Below are positions 21,501 to 28,795 of a DNA stretch of 64,000 nt, piece by piece. The translations under genes and the position numbers were made by a program. The first letter of the stretch is position 1; every line of letters begins with the position of its first letter. The notes beneath the pieces are model-generated. The model was not told the DNA's origin. It searched no databases and saw nothing but the letters and a program-made list of their open reading frames with translations. The stretch covers positions 729,001-793,000 of the forward strand of contig JAUPFP010000006.1 in assembly GCA_036925085.1 (NCBI GenBank). Reading direction: 5' to 3'. The DNA comes from Brachycybe producta. Taxonomy: Eukaryota; Arthropoda; Diplopoda; Playtdesmida; Andrognathidae.

Positions 21501-23252
21501 TTCTCCGATGTCTCTAAAGTTTTCCTCTTCGGAAACTTTGCAGGCTTGCTCTTCTTCTAGTTCTTCTAGAAGTTCGAAGTGTCCAATAGTCTCGCGGTCT
21601 CCAATCCCCACGGACTCCAGTGTGGTATTCAGGAGTTGGACTTCCAGTTGTGATGTTCCATTCCCTTGTAGCACACTGCTGGCCACAACGATGCCTTTTC
21701 TATTAAAGAGACTATCGTTCGTTTCAATCATGAGTACTTCGTTTTCCTCAATGATCCGCCCTGCAGCTACTTTGAGGTTCAAAGCCTGGCCCGGATTTAA
21801 CGTAATCCTTCCTTGGGCTTTTACGCAGCTTTCCTCTCTAGCTTTTATGGCATAGGAGTTATCCAGATGGCTATTCTGAGCACATCCCTCCTCTTTTAAC
21901 TCTTTGAAGAAATTCCAGGGAAGGCTACTACGCGCACTTCCTTTCTTCAACAATTCTCGTGTTCCTTCGTAGAACATCTCATTAGCAAAGTAGATCTTGG
22001 AGGTCTTCATGGAAATGATGAGATCAAACGCAGCTCCCAGGTCTCTCCCCAGCAGTGCTTCTCGTTTTCCATCTATGATGAGCATCCTTGCCGTTACTTG
22101 CTTTCCGTTCAACTCGAACGTTGGCCACAACTGACCAAGTACCTTAATCGGTACCCCTCCTACTGCGCCTAATGCAGGTGCGTTCCGGATTGGTCCATAT
22201 CGAAGTCCGTACTCTTTGGCCATTGTGCCTGACAAGATAGTGAACCCAGTTCCGCTATCCGCCAAAAATCTAACTGGTGTGCCGTCAACCTGAATGGTAA
22301 TCTTGGCAACACTCTCATCGGGCGTAGTATCTCCTACCTCGATGAGTTCGCATGAGGTGAGTAGGCTGTCTACAGTGATTTCAACACTCTTTCGACAACA
22401 AGCCCTACTTCTCAACAAATCTCCAACTTCAACGGATTCAATAACTTCGCTGTTCGCAGGGATCCTGCTGGTATCATCTCCTCTACCGATAGCTGCGTTT
22501 ACAATAGCCTTCTTGGATTTCTTAGCATCAGTTTCGGCCTTGCCCCAGGCAATAACATTGGATGTTACATCTTGAGGGATTTCCTGAGCAACATTGCTTA
22601 TCCCCGGTATACACGCCGCAGAATTCTGTTGGGTCCTTCCCTCAATTCCGTCTGGCACCGCAGAATTCTGTTGGGTCTCTCCCTCAATTCTGTCTTGATT
22701 AACTCCAGTTTCCATGGCTTCCACAATTCTCTTTGCTTCCTCCAAGCTATTCGCGTAAACTACCATAGCTTTCGTAGGTGACCAGATGATGGGTTCCGGA
22801 AATATCTCCTCGATGATTTCTCCCCTTCGACCAGTATCCTTTCGCAGCTTCTTATTTTTTCGTGAATTCCGTTGTCGTTTTCCATTCGTAATGCCGACTA
22901 ACAACTCCGACGATTGCTCAGGGAGTCCTTGAGTGTCCAAATCACATGGTCTCTTCGGTGCTCCAGCCTTTGGTCTAGTTGTGGCGACATTCGAAATGCC
23001 GACTAACAACTCCGACGATTGCTCAGGGAGTCCTTGAGTGTCCAAATCGCATGGTCTCTTCGGTGCTCCAGCATTCCGTCTAGTTTTAGTGACATTGGTA
23101 GCTTCGCTCACGCCCCTATTCCCCCCCAACAAAGCTTTATCCACAATGTTTCGGGAATTGGCGATCGCTGTTTCGTTTCGATTTTGTCGTTTTCCAGAGG
23201 GTTTTCCGTTCTTAAAGGGCGGTAGGCCCCTCTTTACTGCCACCCCTTCTAG
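15555..23252 (-). CDS. pol: Gypsy Pol (protease, RT, RNase H, integrase, long C-terminal extension)
   Basis: The frame is open from the frameshift site to the stop at 15555. Numbering here starts at the GTG at 23243, which is not a real start: Pol is most likely made as a Gag-Pol fusion by -1 frameshifting. Residues 1-310 are unassigned and hold a tandem repeat. The protease has ADSGTG with Asp329. The reverse transcriptase carries YLDD at 791-794 and VKYLGH. RNase H has Asp940 and the ADCLSR tail. The integrase has an HHCC finger starting at His1153, then Asp1222, Asp1282 and Glu1318 (DD35E). A GPY/F-like module lies at 1455-1510 (KWRQGYTIV). The last ~1,050 residues have an acidic and Cys-rich segment (RCCGHCRCQ), a hydrophobic stretch near 1726-1760 and basic, Pro-rich parts. 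I recognise no family in them. Gypsy Pol proteins usually stop soon after the integrase. Confidence 0.95.
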   Translation of the reverse strand, partial: LEGVAVKRGLPPFKNGKPSGKRQNRNETAIANSRNIVDKALLGGNRGVSEATNVTKTRRNAGAPKRPCDLDTQGLPEQSSELLVGISNVATTRPKAGAPKRPCDLDTQGLPEQSSELLVGITNGKRQRNSRKNKKLRKDTGRRGEIIEEIFPEPIIWSPTKAMVVYANSLEEAKRIVEAMETGVNQDRIEGETQQNSAVPDGIEGRTQQNSAACIPGISNVAQEIPQDVTSNVIAWGKAETDAKKSKKAIVNAAIGRGDDTSRIPANSEVIESVEVGDLLRSRACCRKSVEITVDSLLTSCELIEVGDTTPDESVAKITIQVDGTPVRFLADSGTGFTILSGTMAKEYGLRYGPIRNAPALGAVGGVPIKVLGQLWPTFELNGKQVTARMLIIDGKREALLGRDLGAAFDLIISMKTSKIYFANEMFYEGTRELLKKGSARSSLPWNFFKELKEEGCAQNSHLDNSYAIKAREESCVKAQGRITLNPGQALNLKVAAGRIIEENEVLMIETNDSLFNRKGIVVASSVLQGNGTSQLEVQLLNTTLESVGIGDRETIGHFELLEELEEEQACKVSEEENFRDIGEAPVDFEKEIQLGPELTDDQREELTILLKEFQPIFAFSSKDLGATNLTKHKIETGDNLPVRDTLRRCGPGERIVIDETLEEMKKSGVVRPSKSPYASPIVLVKKKDGSYRFCVDYRKLNAITKADTYPLPRIDDALDSMRGACYFATLDMKSGYWQFEMEESDIEKTAFTSHRGLFEFVRMPFGLRNAPATMQRALDILLAGHKWETCLVYLDDIVVFGRTFEEFLERLRTILDLLRTANLKLHPVKCFFGFQEVKYLGHLISPDGIRPDPDKVVAIKNFPVPDNVTAIRSFLGLAGYYRKHVPGFANIAKPMSDLTGKDIPFEWSVDCENAFRTLKNMLSKSPLVAVYDPKAAIFMHTDACGYGIGAMLYQKSEDKRRKEIIGSVSRVLRDAEKNYSTTDKECLAVIYGVTKFRPYLFQKPFTIVTDHHALCYMKTAARLEGRLGRWQLLMQEYDYKIIYKEGKLHIEADCLSRYPAGVPVNWKAIPEVEDLDDSVIFNVTLQWDWKVEQKLDPEILKIREELRNQPESPLHKLFCDYDNKLFACVFHGSSVPTLVNVVPKHLIPEVMRLCHDEPDAGHEGQTKTWNRARQRFYWNNMKHDIFEYVRSCEICQLHKLGTEKPEGFLQEMPIGKPCDCWGMDFIGPLVPSVGGNKHILLAVDYATRYCVAKAVKSTTALIVMNFLAKDVKKIFGIPEKLISDRGTPFVAKNTQEFLKINKIEHETTTAYHPQSNGLAERTNKSIIQTMKKYLTPAKNQTDWATKLDEVLESYNSSVHSSTKFTPYRLMFGREPRTKVDTLVPERPVIVDNEAGNLVDVRQQAEERQEEELRTARANLKAAHDRRKKYYDQRHKKPYEYQIGQKVLVRDMRIRPGQNKKFLTKWRQGYTIVSKVSDTVYRLSYENRAGRLVEDSVNVANLRPLYETYQKDGPNVPTTGDTLESMGNSSPEESESEPVKEKEMTAFVKKKNLPSRKKRCCGHCRCQNAWIESSEDEEEIEIITKAIRKHSDRNVEIRRKMAADDNQQQFSYLPGEDAMKFTREYGNKTNFTMETIGFVEEISEIPGETMKIDEKDVNSPMEFQMEVKNAEVIDETTKMDDDIDASDATDGNDVPNEEVNRERSMTLPSIEETRGRRDTLSEMSTSLAPLWIRVLLFIFFTTDSCAHVLSTCTGTIFWHLYHILDFFTVIGHFSKRYRFYLDCFTKTSSKFSLIAKNIGSFILFVQNFNKENKEKSKDGSKEVRRSQEKHVNFGLRDPNTFPLSFSKRSTTMQSPLENLYEEVATTRQGWGHGVRGPTLQGRAHKRGRYFERQNEIRPSSIVPIEGGSKLIFDTAAVALEKEIEDGLWDHAIVPSLTKQQKKRQSEKILPGVVGAGQPNFFNAIRPGEFAPGGAEPKNWGKEGDPNDTSEWTPADWERHGRRNRPPVPHRSLNEIWDSKGRYVPRSQALKDAEKAYQELVEPEAVKTKDRLHTLKRPAPVECPAAAPVIEPNQRKKNKLSKRHREAKKRREAGLAESCDAHLPPKRVVESLTQGPVITIRNTHDEDNDVLYIDTDDEELPGARPEEEARGVETAVPPPPKIYAKLATSEHKEITVMEDPRDNYHAQLRLLVDIAVEYHLRGLALVDQVYETFDGERIVLYDGRIMDCKGTALPIEIGNSGPTEDLLVRGVRRWRQPRPLVERNRPSRGLRTQLRSEVKSFFHQAPKNTVVLRDVRPRESGLYRDDITMMEPKTTVRSDKEAPGSPRASITSPGTIKVGSETKMKTTDEPKIEPSQATGAIPKRPVKERLGSVVKTPTDSMETSGPRNIAHPHRSTRGDETTLNNLCVHWQRKRTPRHQLYLGLFEWDETPPRNRIPKGPKTFLIGLVVCSRPTILVIAVEHRDIMVFHYEEDIRIREVEDGIMKWTRTFLQWSQQASIRLTGRPVRCPHFHDDRPHLLFDAATSYAEGRRSYRQCRGSSDAAIILEGALRRSPESPANGWAEAEY
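22895..23095 (-). repeat. Tandem duplication in the Pol N-terminal region
   Basis: Two nearly identical units of about 105 bp encode AGAPKRPCDLDTQGLPEQSS plus ELLVGI(S/T)N. They differ at only a few bases, so the duplication is recent. A shorter 14-residue repeat (RIEGETQQNSA / GIEGRTQQNSA) is encoded at about 22620-22700. Both fall in the linker between Gag and protease, where length changes are probably tolerated. Confidence 0.85.
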
Positions 23253-23258
23253 TTTAAA
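23196..23258 (-). promoter_or_regulatory. -1 ribosomal frameshift signal: UUUAAAC plus predicted pseudoknot
   Basis: In the Gag frame the message reads GAU UUA AAC UAG. T TTA AAC (23258-23252) is the canonical X XXY YYZ slippery heptamer and the Gag stop follows at once. Slipping back one base leads into the open pol frame exactly. Downstream, AAGGGGUGG (23248-23240) can pair with CCGCCCUUU (23222-23214) in a 9-bp stem that includes two G-U pairs. The loop bases AGAGGG (23233-23228) can pair with CCCUCU (23201-23196), giving an H-type pseudoknot. The first bases of the stem lie close to the heptamer, so the working stem is probably GGGUGG/CCGCCC at a 6-nt spacing. Confidence 0.85.
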
Positions 23259-24943
23259 TCAGCCGGGTTTTCCTCTCGCAGGAACTTTTTCTGCCCGTTC
23301 TCGCTGACGACAAAATACTGCTGGCCATTTCTTCCAGTGGCCATTCCATGTTGAACAAGTCCAACGGTTCCATCCGTGACTACTTTCTTTGGGCAGTTTC
23401 TTGAAAAGTGACCCTTCTCGTGACAGTGGTAACACTCTACTGTGCTGAGATCTTTCAGGGTTTTACTTCCATCTTGCGTTTGCTGACCATTGTAGTTCTT
23501 CTTCTGCGGATATCTTTGGTTCCATTTACGACCTTGTTGCTGATTCGAGTTCTGGTTGGTCTTCTGTTGCGCTTGGTTATTTGAATTTGATGGAGTCGAG
23601 TTGTTCGTTGGGTCCGCTTGATCTTGAGTAACAACCGCGTAAGAACGTCCTCCGTCCATTACTGCTTGCGTCTGTTTGGCATTTTGGCGTTGGTTATTCT
23701 TCTGTGGACCCTTGGAGACCTGGGTCGTCGATTGTTGACCCATCGTTCCTTCCGGTATCCATAACCCATCAGCCATCAAAACTTCCTCGGTATCCTTGAT
23801 ATATGTCGTGTACAGCTTCAGATTGCTATTCGGCGCATTCTGTGTAGCATTACGTATAATCGGATGAAGTTTCTGCCGAAATTCCACAATTCGGTATTTG
23901 TCGGTTACCCCCGGTAACACTTTTCTACTCAAGTCAAGGTAGCGACCCAAAAACTGATTGGTGTCCTCTCCTTTCCTTTGGAGCATGGTATCCAACCTCA
24001 GCTTCAGTTGCACTAACTCGTCTCGACGTCCAAATCTTTCAATTAACTCGCTTCGTATGAAGTCCCACGTGGTCTTTCCTCTATTCTCTTTGTAGAAATT
24101 GGATAACCAACGTACTACGTCCCCTTCTACCGCCTTACGTAGGTAGTAGGTCTTGTGGACGTTGCTCCAGTCCTCCAGATCTGCGATACTCTCGTAGTCC
24201 TCCAGAAAGGTGTATACAGACGTCAATCCTTTGAAGGTCTCCAGATTCCGGAGTGGGTGAAGACTCTTGTACTTCCCATCCAACTCCTCACAGGTCCGAT
24301 GACGATTGCAAATTGGATTTCTTTCCAGCTCTTCTATGCTGGGATCCTCACTTGTTAGGCTTTCATCCTCTAGCTGGTCCGGGTTCTCTCTCCGTAGAAT
24401 AGGAGTCTCAGGTAGGCGACCTCTCTGGGTCCCTCCACTCTTCTTCAGCATGAGCGGCGTCTGGAATACATTAACCTGTCTTAGGTTTTCAGCGTGGGCC
24501 GACGAGGGCTCCCCTTCAGTGTCCAATCCAGGAATCACTGTATGACGCTGAGATTCAGCGTGGGCCGACGAGGGCTCCACTCCGGTATCCATTTCTCGGA
24601 CTACCGTATGACGCTGAACTGTACTTACACCACGCCCGCTCCGGAGTAACATCGATCCTGATGGTTGCTGGGCTTCGAACCAGGCCATCAGTCTCTCCCG
24701 TCTTTCAGCACTTAGATTTTGAAGGATACCTTCAAGTGGATCTTCTCCATCCATTTGGTTTGTATCGTCCTTCTCCCGTGTCTTCGACTTCGATTTCGGT
24801 CTGCCTTTCTTTCCTTTACCACCTGGTGTAACTCCGACATCATTGGTATTCTCTACTGGATCTGTAGTGAGGTACCCCGCACCTCCACCATTTTGTAACA
24901 TCCCCGTTTCCGTAGGGTTAGTAGAGAGATCTCTACTAGCCAT
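23249..24943 (-). CDS. gag: Gypsy Gag (capsid and CCHC nucleocapsid)
   Basis: This 564-residue Gag forms the particle shell and binds the element RNA. Residues 1-220 are polar and low-complexity, with a ~24-residue repeat containing QRHTV and EPSSAHAE. Residues about 225-390 form a helical capsid-like region (ETFKGLTSVYTFLEDYE; WDFIRSELIERFGRRDELVQ). Residues 400-495 are Gln/Asn-rich. A zinc knuckle follows with Cys504, Cys507, His512 and Cys517 (CX2CX4HX4C). The first ATG (24943-24941) lies inside the LTR, 50 bases from its end. A second ATG (Met15, 24901-24899) also lies in the LTR. Either way the PBS is translated. The stop TAG directly follows a slippery heptamer. Confidence 0.92.
   Translation of the reverse strand: MASRDLSTNPTETGMLQNGGGAGYLTTDPVENTNDVGVTPGGKGKKGRPKSKSKTREKDDTNQMDGEDPLEGILQNLSAERRERLMAWFEAQQPSGSMLLRSGRGVSTVQRHTVVREMDTGVEPSSAHAESQRHTVIPGLDTEGEPSSAHAENLRQVNVFQTPLMLKKSGGTQRGRLPETPILRRENPDQLEDESLTSEDPSIEELERNPICNRHRTCEELDGKYKSLHPLRNLETFKGLTSVYTFLEDYESIADLEDWSNVHKTYYLRKAVEGDVVRWLSNFYKENRGKTTWDFIRSELIERFGRRDELVQLKLRLDTMLQRKGEDTNQFLGRYLDLSRKVLPGVTDKYRIVEFRQKLHPIIRNATQNAPNSNLKLYTTYIKDTEEVLMADGLWIPEGTMGQQSTTQVSKGPQKNNQRQNAKQTQAVMDGGRSYAVVTQDQADPTNNSTPSNSNNQAQQKTNQNSNQQQGRKWNQRYPQKKNYNGQQTQDGSKTLKDLSTVECYHCHEKGHFSRNCPKKVVTDGTVGLVQHGMATGRNGQQYFVVSENGQKKFLREENPADLN
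24875..24890 (-). promoter_or_regulatory. Primer binding site (TGG..), inside the gag coding region
   Basis: Three bases after the 5' LTR end, the element-sense strand reads TGGTGGAGGTGCGGGG. It starts with the TGG that pairs with a tRNA CCA tail, as expected for minus-strand priming. I cannot name the tRNA from memory. The segment is also codons for the Gly-rich stretch NGGGAG of Gag. Confidence 0.65.
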
Positions 24944-25741
24944 CTAGAAGTGTCGAATGGATGTTGATGATTAAGTCTTTCGGTCTATTGGCTCCTGTGT
25001 TGCTACTTAACCACCAGGGACACAAGGGTCGGTACCTCAGGAGACCTGTGGTAGAGAATATTGTAGAGATGTCGTCTTACACTCGGCTGCTGGAGACTTC
25101 GTTGTCCGGTGGAAACATCGGCTACGTGGCGGCTATAATCCTAAGTCCCACTCCCATAAAATGACTGAGTCCACACATTGAATTCGTATGATGAAAATGC
25201 TCTTTTATTCAATAAACAGAGAGTCCTGTAGATTGAGAGATATCGCATCGGTCTTAAGCATAAAGACGGTCTGTCCGATCTGCCTGATCTATCCGATCTG
25301 TCCTCTCAATCTACAACCTCTTGTATTTATACTCAAAATACAATACAAACATCTGATTATGATAACAAAGGCTCCAGGTGTGTCCAAGTCTCTTGGACAC
25401 ACTCGGACCTAGAAGTGAACTATCACTTGACAAGAAAACGAAAACATCTATAAGATGTATAAATTATAACAATACAGAAGGATGTACGATCATCCTCCTA
25501 TTAACAATTTGTAAAGATTCTCACGTCCAAAAGTTCTGCATCGATGGTTCTTCTAGGATCTATCCTATTAACCATCGATGTAGTACTTTTGGGCTATTCT
25601 TCTCATCTTGGAGGGCAGGGAGTCATCGTCGTAATGACCTCCCGGCCACCCCCAAGCATGAGGTGAGAACCTTTCATCGATACAACTTGATTACAGGGTG
25701 TCTACAAAAACGGACGAATTCTAAACGGTGAATTCGTTACA
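24894..25741 (-). repeat. 5' LTR of the Gypsy element (848 bp), promoter and gag start
   Basis: By eye it is identical to the 3' LTR. In element sense it runs from 25741 to 24894. The promoter TATAAATA is at 25331-25324 and AATAAA at 25209-25204. With a start about 30 bases after the TATA box, the leader before the first gag ATG is about 350 nt, all inside R-U5. The last 50 bases encode the Gag N-terminus (MASRDLSTNP onwards). Confidence 0.95.
25324..25331 (-). promoter_or_regulatory. TATA box of the element promoter
   Basis: TATAAATA occurs in element sense about 410 bases into the LTR. It lies about 115 bases upstream of the AATAAA signal at 25209-25204. This order fits a U3-R-U5 layout with a short R. 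Confidence 0.7.
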
Positions 25742-25745
25742 TTAG
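25742..25745. repeat. Target site duplication TTAG (right)
   Basis: It matches 14256-14259 on the other side of the element. Confidence 0.85.
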
Positions 25746-26049
25746 TGAGGTAAATCAATGTGATTGGTTCATTCGTATTGAATGATGAAATTGAACCCTT
25801 TAAAAGTGGCTTTATATGAAATGATTCCCAATGGTTGCTAAGAACTAAAGTTAGTAACTGAGGAAAAGATCTTCTCAAAATAGAAATAACAATAGGACAC
25901 TGAATATGATCTTAAAATAACACTTCTAGTTTTTTTTAGAAATTAGATTTACAGTATATTTGTCTAAAAAAAAGTTCTATGAAAAAGCCAGACAATGTGA
26001 ATAAATGATTTTGAGCTCCAGATCAATAGAGTTGCGCTGAATCAGCATC

Positions 26050-26312
26050 AAATAGGATAACTTCGGATTTTTTTGCAAAATATCAAAGCAAATGTTTCTC
26101 AATTGGTGGCCCAAGTGCTAATTGTGAAATAATCATTATCAGTAGAGCAACTGTAATTGTTTTTTTTCTAATCAAAAACGGCTTGTTAGAGGCTAAAATG
26201 TCTGGTTACTATCAGTTGTCGACTACAGTTCTAGCCTCTAACCAGCCGTTTTTGATTGAACATACAGAAACATTTTCTTTAATATTGACATAAAAATCCG
26301 AGCCATTGAAAA
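26050..26312. repeat. Foldback element, family B, copy 2
   Basis: The ends are CTTCGGATTTTTTTGCAAAA and ACATAAAAATCCGAGCC. The centre holds GGCTTGTTAGAGGCTAAAAT against CTAGCCTCTAACCAGCCG. The right inner arm is shorter than in copies 1 and 3, so this copy is partly deleted. Confidence 0.7.
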
Positions 26313-26345
26313 AAGCGCTAAATTGAGTAAGCATCGATCTACCAG

Positions 26346-26530
26346 TAAGGCCTTGTTTCCACTGGGGTAAAAATTTGAACTTTTTTGGAAATTTCAACTG
26401 GTGAGAAATAGAAGAAACGTGGTCTCAGCCTATGATAGTAAATAGGTGGAGTGGTCACGTTTCTTCTATTTTTCACCAGTTGAAATTTTCAAAAGGTTCA
26501 AATTTTTCACACCAGTGGAAACAAGGCATA
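26346..26530. repeat. Foldback element, family C, copy 3
   Basis: TAAGGCCTTGTTTCCACTGG faces CACCAGTGGAAACAAGGCAT. The inner arms TTTCAACTGGTGAGAAATAG and TTTTTCACCAGTTGAAATTT pair, and both sides carry GAAACGTGG or its complement. This is the best-preserved copy. Confidence 0.8.
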
Positions 26531-26944
26531 ATTGAAAAAAAAAACCGCCAAACTGAATAAATGCAGTTTTGGTCCTTCAAAATGACGTTATTTTTAAATA
26601 ACCAAGAAATACAATCATTTGAAATAAACCTTTAAAGTGGAAATTTTAGTTAAAAGTGTCTTGACTTTTTATAGGAGTAACTTAATAAGGAAATTTGAAA
26701 TTAGGAAGTAAGAGTAATAAATTAATCAAGTAAATTAAACATAATGTCGTGTACAGTGCTAACATAAACGTCAAATTAGGCATTTTTTAACGACTTTTGG
26801 GCCCAATTTAAAGCGAAAAGAGAAAATAAAGCATTTTACTAATTAGAAGAGTAAATAAATCACTTAAAAATATAAAATGTTCACATTTGATATCTTTTAA
26901 AGTGAACTTTTTTTATATCGCACTTCTGAAAGTTATATTTTTAT

Positions 26945-27430
26945 TAGAAGTGGGACGAATTCTAAATTTTCTCGAATCCGAATCGTAAATTTTCTCGAAT
27001 CCGAATCGTAAATTTTCTCGAATCCGAATCCTAAAAGGTTCTCGAATCCCTTGAATCTCCCGAATCTCTCGAATCCTTCATATAAGAATCCTATATTATT
27101 CATTAAAAAGATACAAATAAATGAAATAGTATTAAATATTAAATTATTAATAATAAAAAACAGTATGGCACTCAGTGTCACCACAAGGTGATATTGGTGA
27201 TCCGGGTCCGACCACCGAAATTGCAACAATCGCCGTTTTTGTTAGTGAACGGTTCTATTGGACGTTAATGGAGTTAAACCTAATTTTAACCAAAGTTTTT
27301 AACAGTTTTTTTAAGGTTAGGATTCGAAAGATTCGAAAGACGAAAAAAGTGCGAAGATTCGAGTTTTCGAATCTCGAATATTTTTCAAGATTTGCGGGAT
27401 TCGAGGATTCGAATGGCCCATTCCTAATTT
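26945..27430. repeat. Foldback with TTCGA-rich arms and short tandem repeat
   Basis: The left arm carries three tandem units of about 24 bp, each with TTTTCTCGAATCCGAATC, then further CGAATC words. The right arm (27317-27415) is rich in the complementary GATTCGA (AGGATTCGAAAGATTCGAAA; GGGATTCGAGGATTCGAATG). The central 250 bp is unique. Short frames across it are not genes. Confidence 0.65.
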
Positions 27431-28314
27431 TTATATTTTGCAATGGTTCATTTTGTATAAAATTGAATTTTAAATTTTAAATAATCTTTTTTTCATTTGT
27501 TGTTGCCCATTATACTAAACATGGGCTACAAAACACTTTGGAAAAGGAAAAATAAATGGATGTATTCTTTACAAGCAAATTTTCAATAAAATATAAAAAA
27601 ATCGATTATCTTCACACACAAAAATAAATAAATAATTCACTATAGATGTTTTTCATCAGTGGAATTATGTTAATTAGGTTTATATTTCGATTTCGATTTT
27701 TATAAAGTTAACTCTTGAAAGTTGATCTTTCTCTGGTTTACAAACTGAACAGTTAGTTAAATAGTTTCCTGAGGGGGGCAGTGGAGGGGATTTTTTGAAA
27801 TCCAAAACGTTAATAGGAAATTTAGATCATCAGATTAAATATTGAATGAAAAATATAGAAGTTATTGAGGGGAAAAAGTGGAATTTATGAGCTTAAAAGC
27901 TAAAATGTATATTTTAAGATTATTTTCGATATTGATGTCAATGAGATTTAATTGAATAGTCGTGTTTGACTATGGGCTTAATAAATAATATATAAGGATT
28001 GCCTGTTCAAGTATAAAGAGTGAAGTAAAAACGCCTACATTCCTCACTAATAATACTTTTCTTTGTTATTCTTGTCTGATGGCACGCTGAAAACTGGCTA
28101 TATAACTTATGAAAATCGCACACAGTTAACCCATAAATTTGTACGAGGTTGAGAATGGTTATAACCGTTGTTTTTTTCCGGTTATGGTTGTTCAAATGGT
28201 TGTGGTTATCTAATAATTATATCTAGCTTTTAAAAAATGGTTCTAGTCGATGAATGATTATAGCTATGGGAATGCCTGCGGTTATGTGAGAAATTATGGT
28301 TCTAGAAGTTATGC
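27431..28314. other. Intronic AT-rich sequence
   Basis: I see no exon, promoter or paired repeat. A stretch at about 28140-28310 repeats GGTTATGGTT-like words (GTTATGGTTGTTCAAATGGT; GGTTATGTGAGAAATTATGG), probably an old simple repeat. Confidence 0.4.
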
Positions 28315-28795
28315 TTAAGAGGCTGCTACATCACAAAATTACTTTGAAAAATATCCACAAAGAGCGCTAGCATCGTCTAGCATCCATTAAAGAAAAAACA
28401 TTAATTTTTAAAATACGCAGTCGCAGCGGCAATATTTTTATTTGTCATATTTAAAGTTGTCCAATTTTGATGGTTTAAAGTGCAATGTGCACTTTAAATA
28501 TATGCTGATCGAGTGATAAAATGACAAAAAATTGGTAAGTGCGGTTCTGTTAAAAAAAACTATTTCAAAATCGCAAATTTCTAACTCTTATGTTAAACTC
28601 CATTGAGTACGCCCTCGTAAGAAAAGAAAAAACGTTCAATAAAATGTTGGTAAAAATGCTTAAAAATAATTTTAAAAAATCACGAGTAAACCACGGTGAA
28701 GCCAACACATTGGAGCACGTGCTGATTTTTTTCTGTTTTTTTAAATTATTTTTAGGTATTTTTACGAGCATTTTAATGGATATTTTTTTGTAAAA
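28315..28795. repeat. Family G element, copy 2
   Basis: The left end TTAAGAGGCTGCTACATCAC and AAAGAGCGCTAGCATCG are the reverse complement of the right part of copy 1 (5510-6010). The near-palindromic core with GAAGCCAACACATTGGAGCA and TTTACGAGCATTTTAATGGA is shared in the same orientation. Confidence 0.7.

Larger units (their letters stand above)
14260..25741 (-). mobile_element. Complete Ty3/Gypsy LTR retrotransposon (11,482 bp)
   Basis: The element has 848-bp LTRs, a 4-bp target duplication (TTAG), PBS-like and PPT-like sites, and intact gag and pol frames. The domain order protease-RT-RNase H-integrase defines Ty3/Gypsy rather than Copia. It is clearly richer in GC than the AT-rich host DNA. 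No stop or frameshift breaks either frame and the LTRs show no visible difference, so it looks young and probably autonomous. It sits in GPCR intron 1 in sense orientation. Unusual traits are gag starting within the LTR, a -1 frameshift site, a very long Pol C-terminal extension and a hairpin-rich 3' noncoding region. I found no separate envelope frame. Confidence 0.95.

Noticed and set aside
23241-23243. GTG as the start codon of Pol
   Set aside because: Eukaryotic initiation at GTG is rare, and the slippery heptamer with pseudoknot explains Pol expression better.
15849-24545. Many plus-strand open frames across the retrotransposon, up to 127 codons
   Set aside because: They lie antisense to gag and pol, contain no recognisable domains and have no promoter or splice context.
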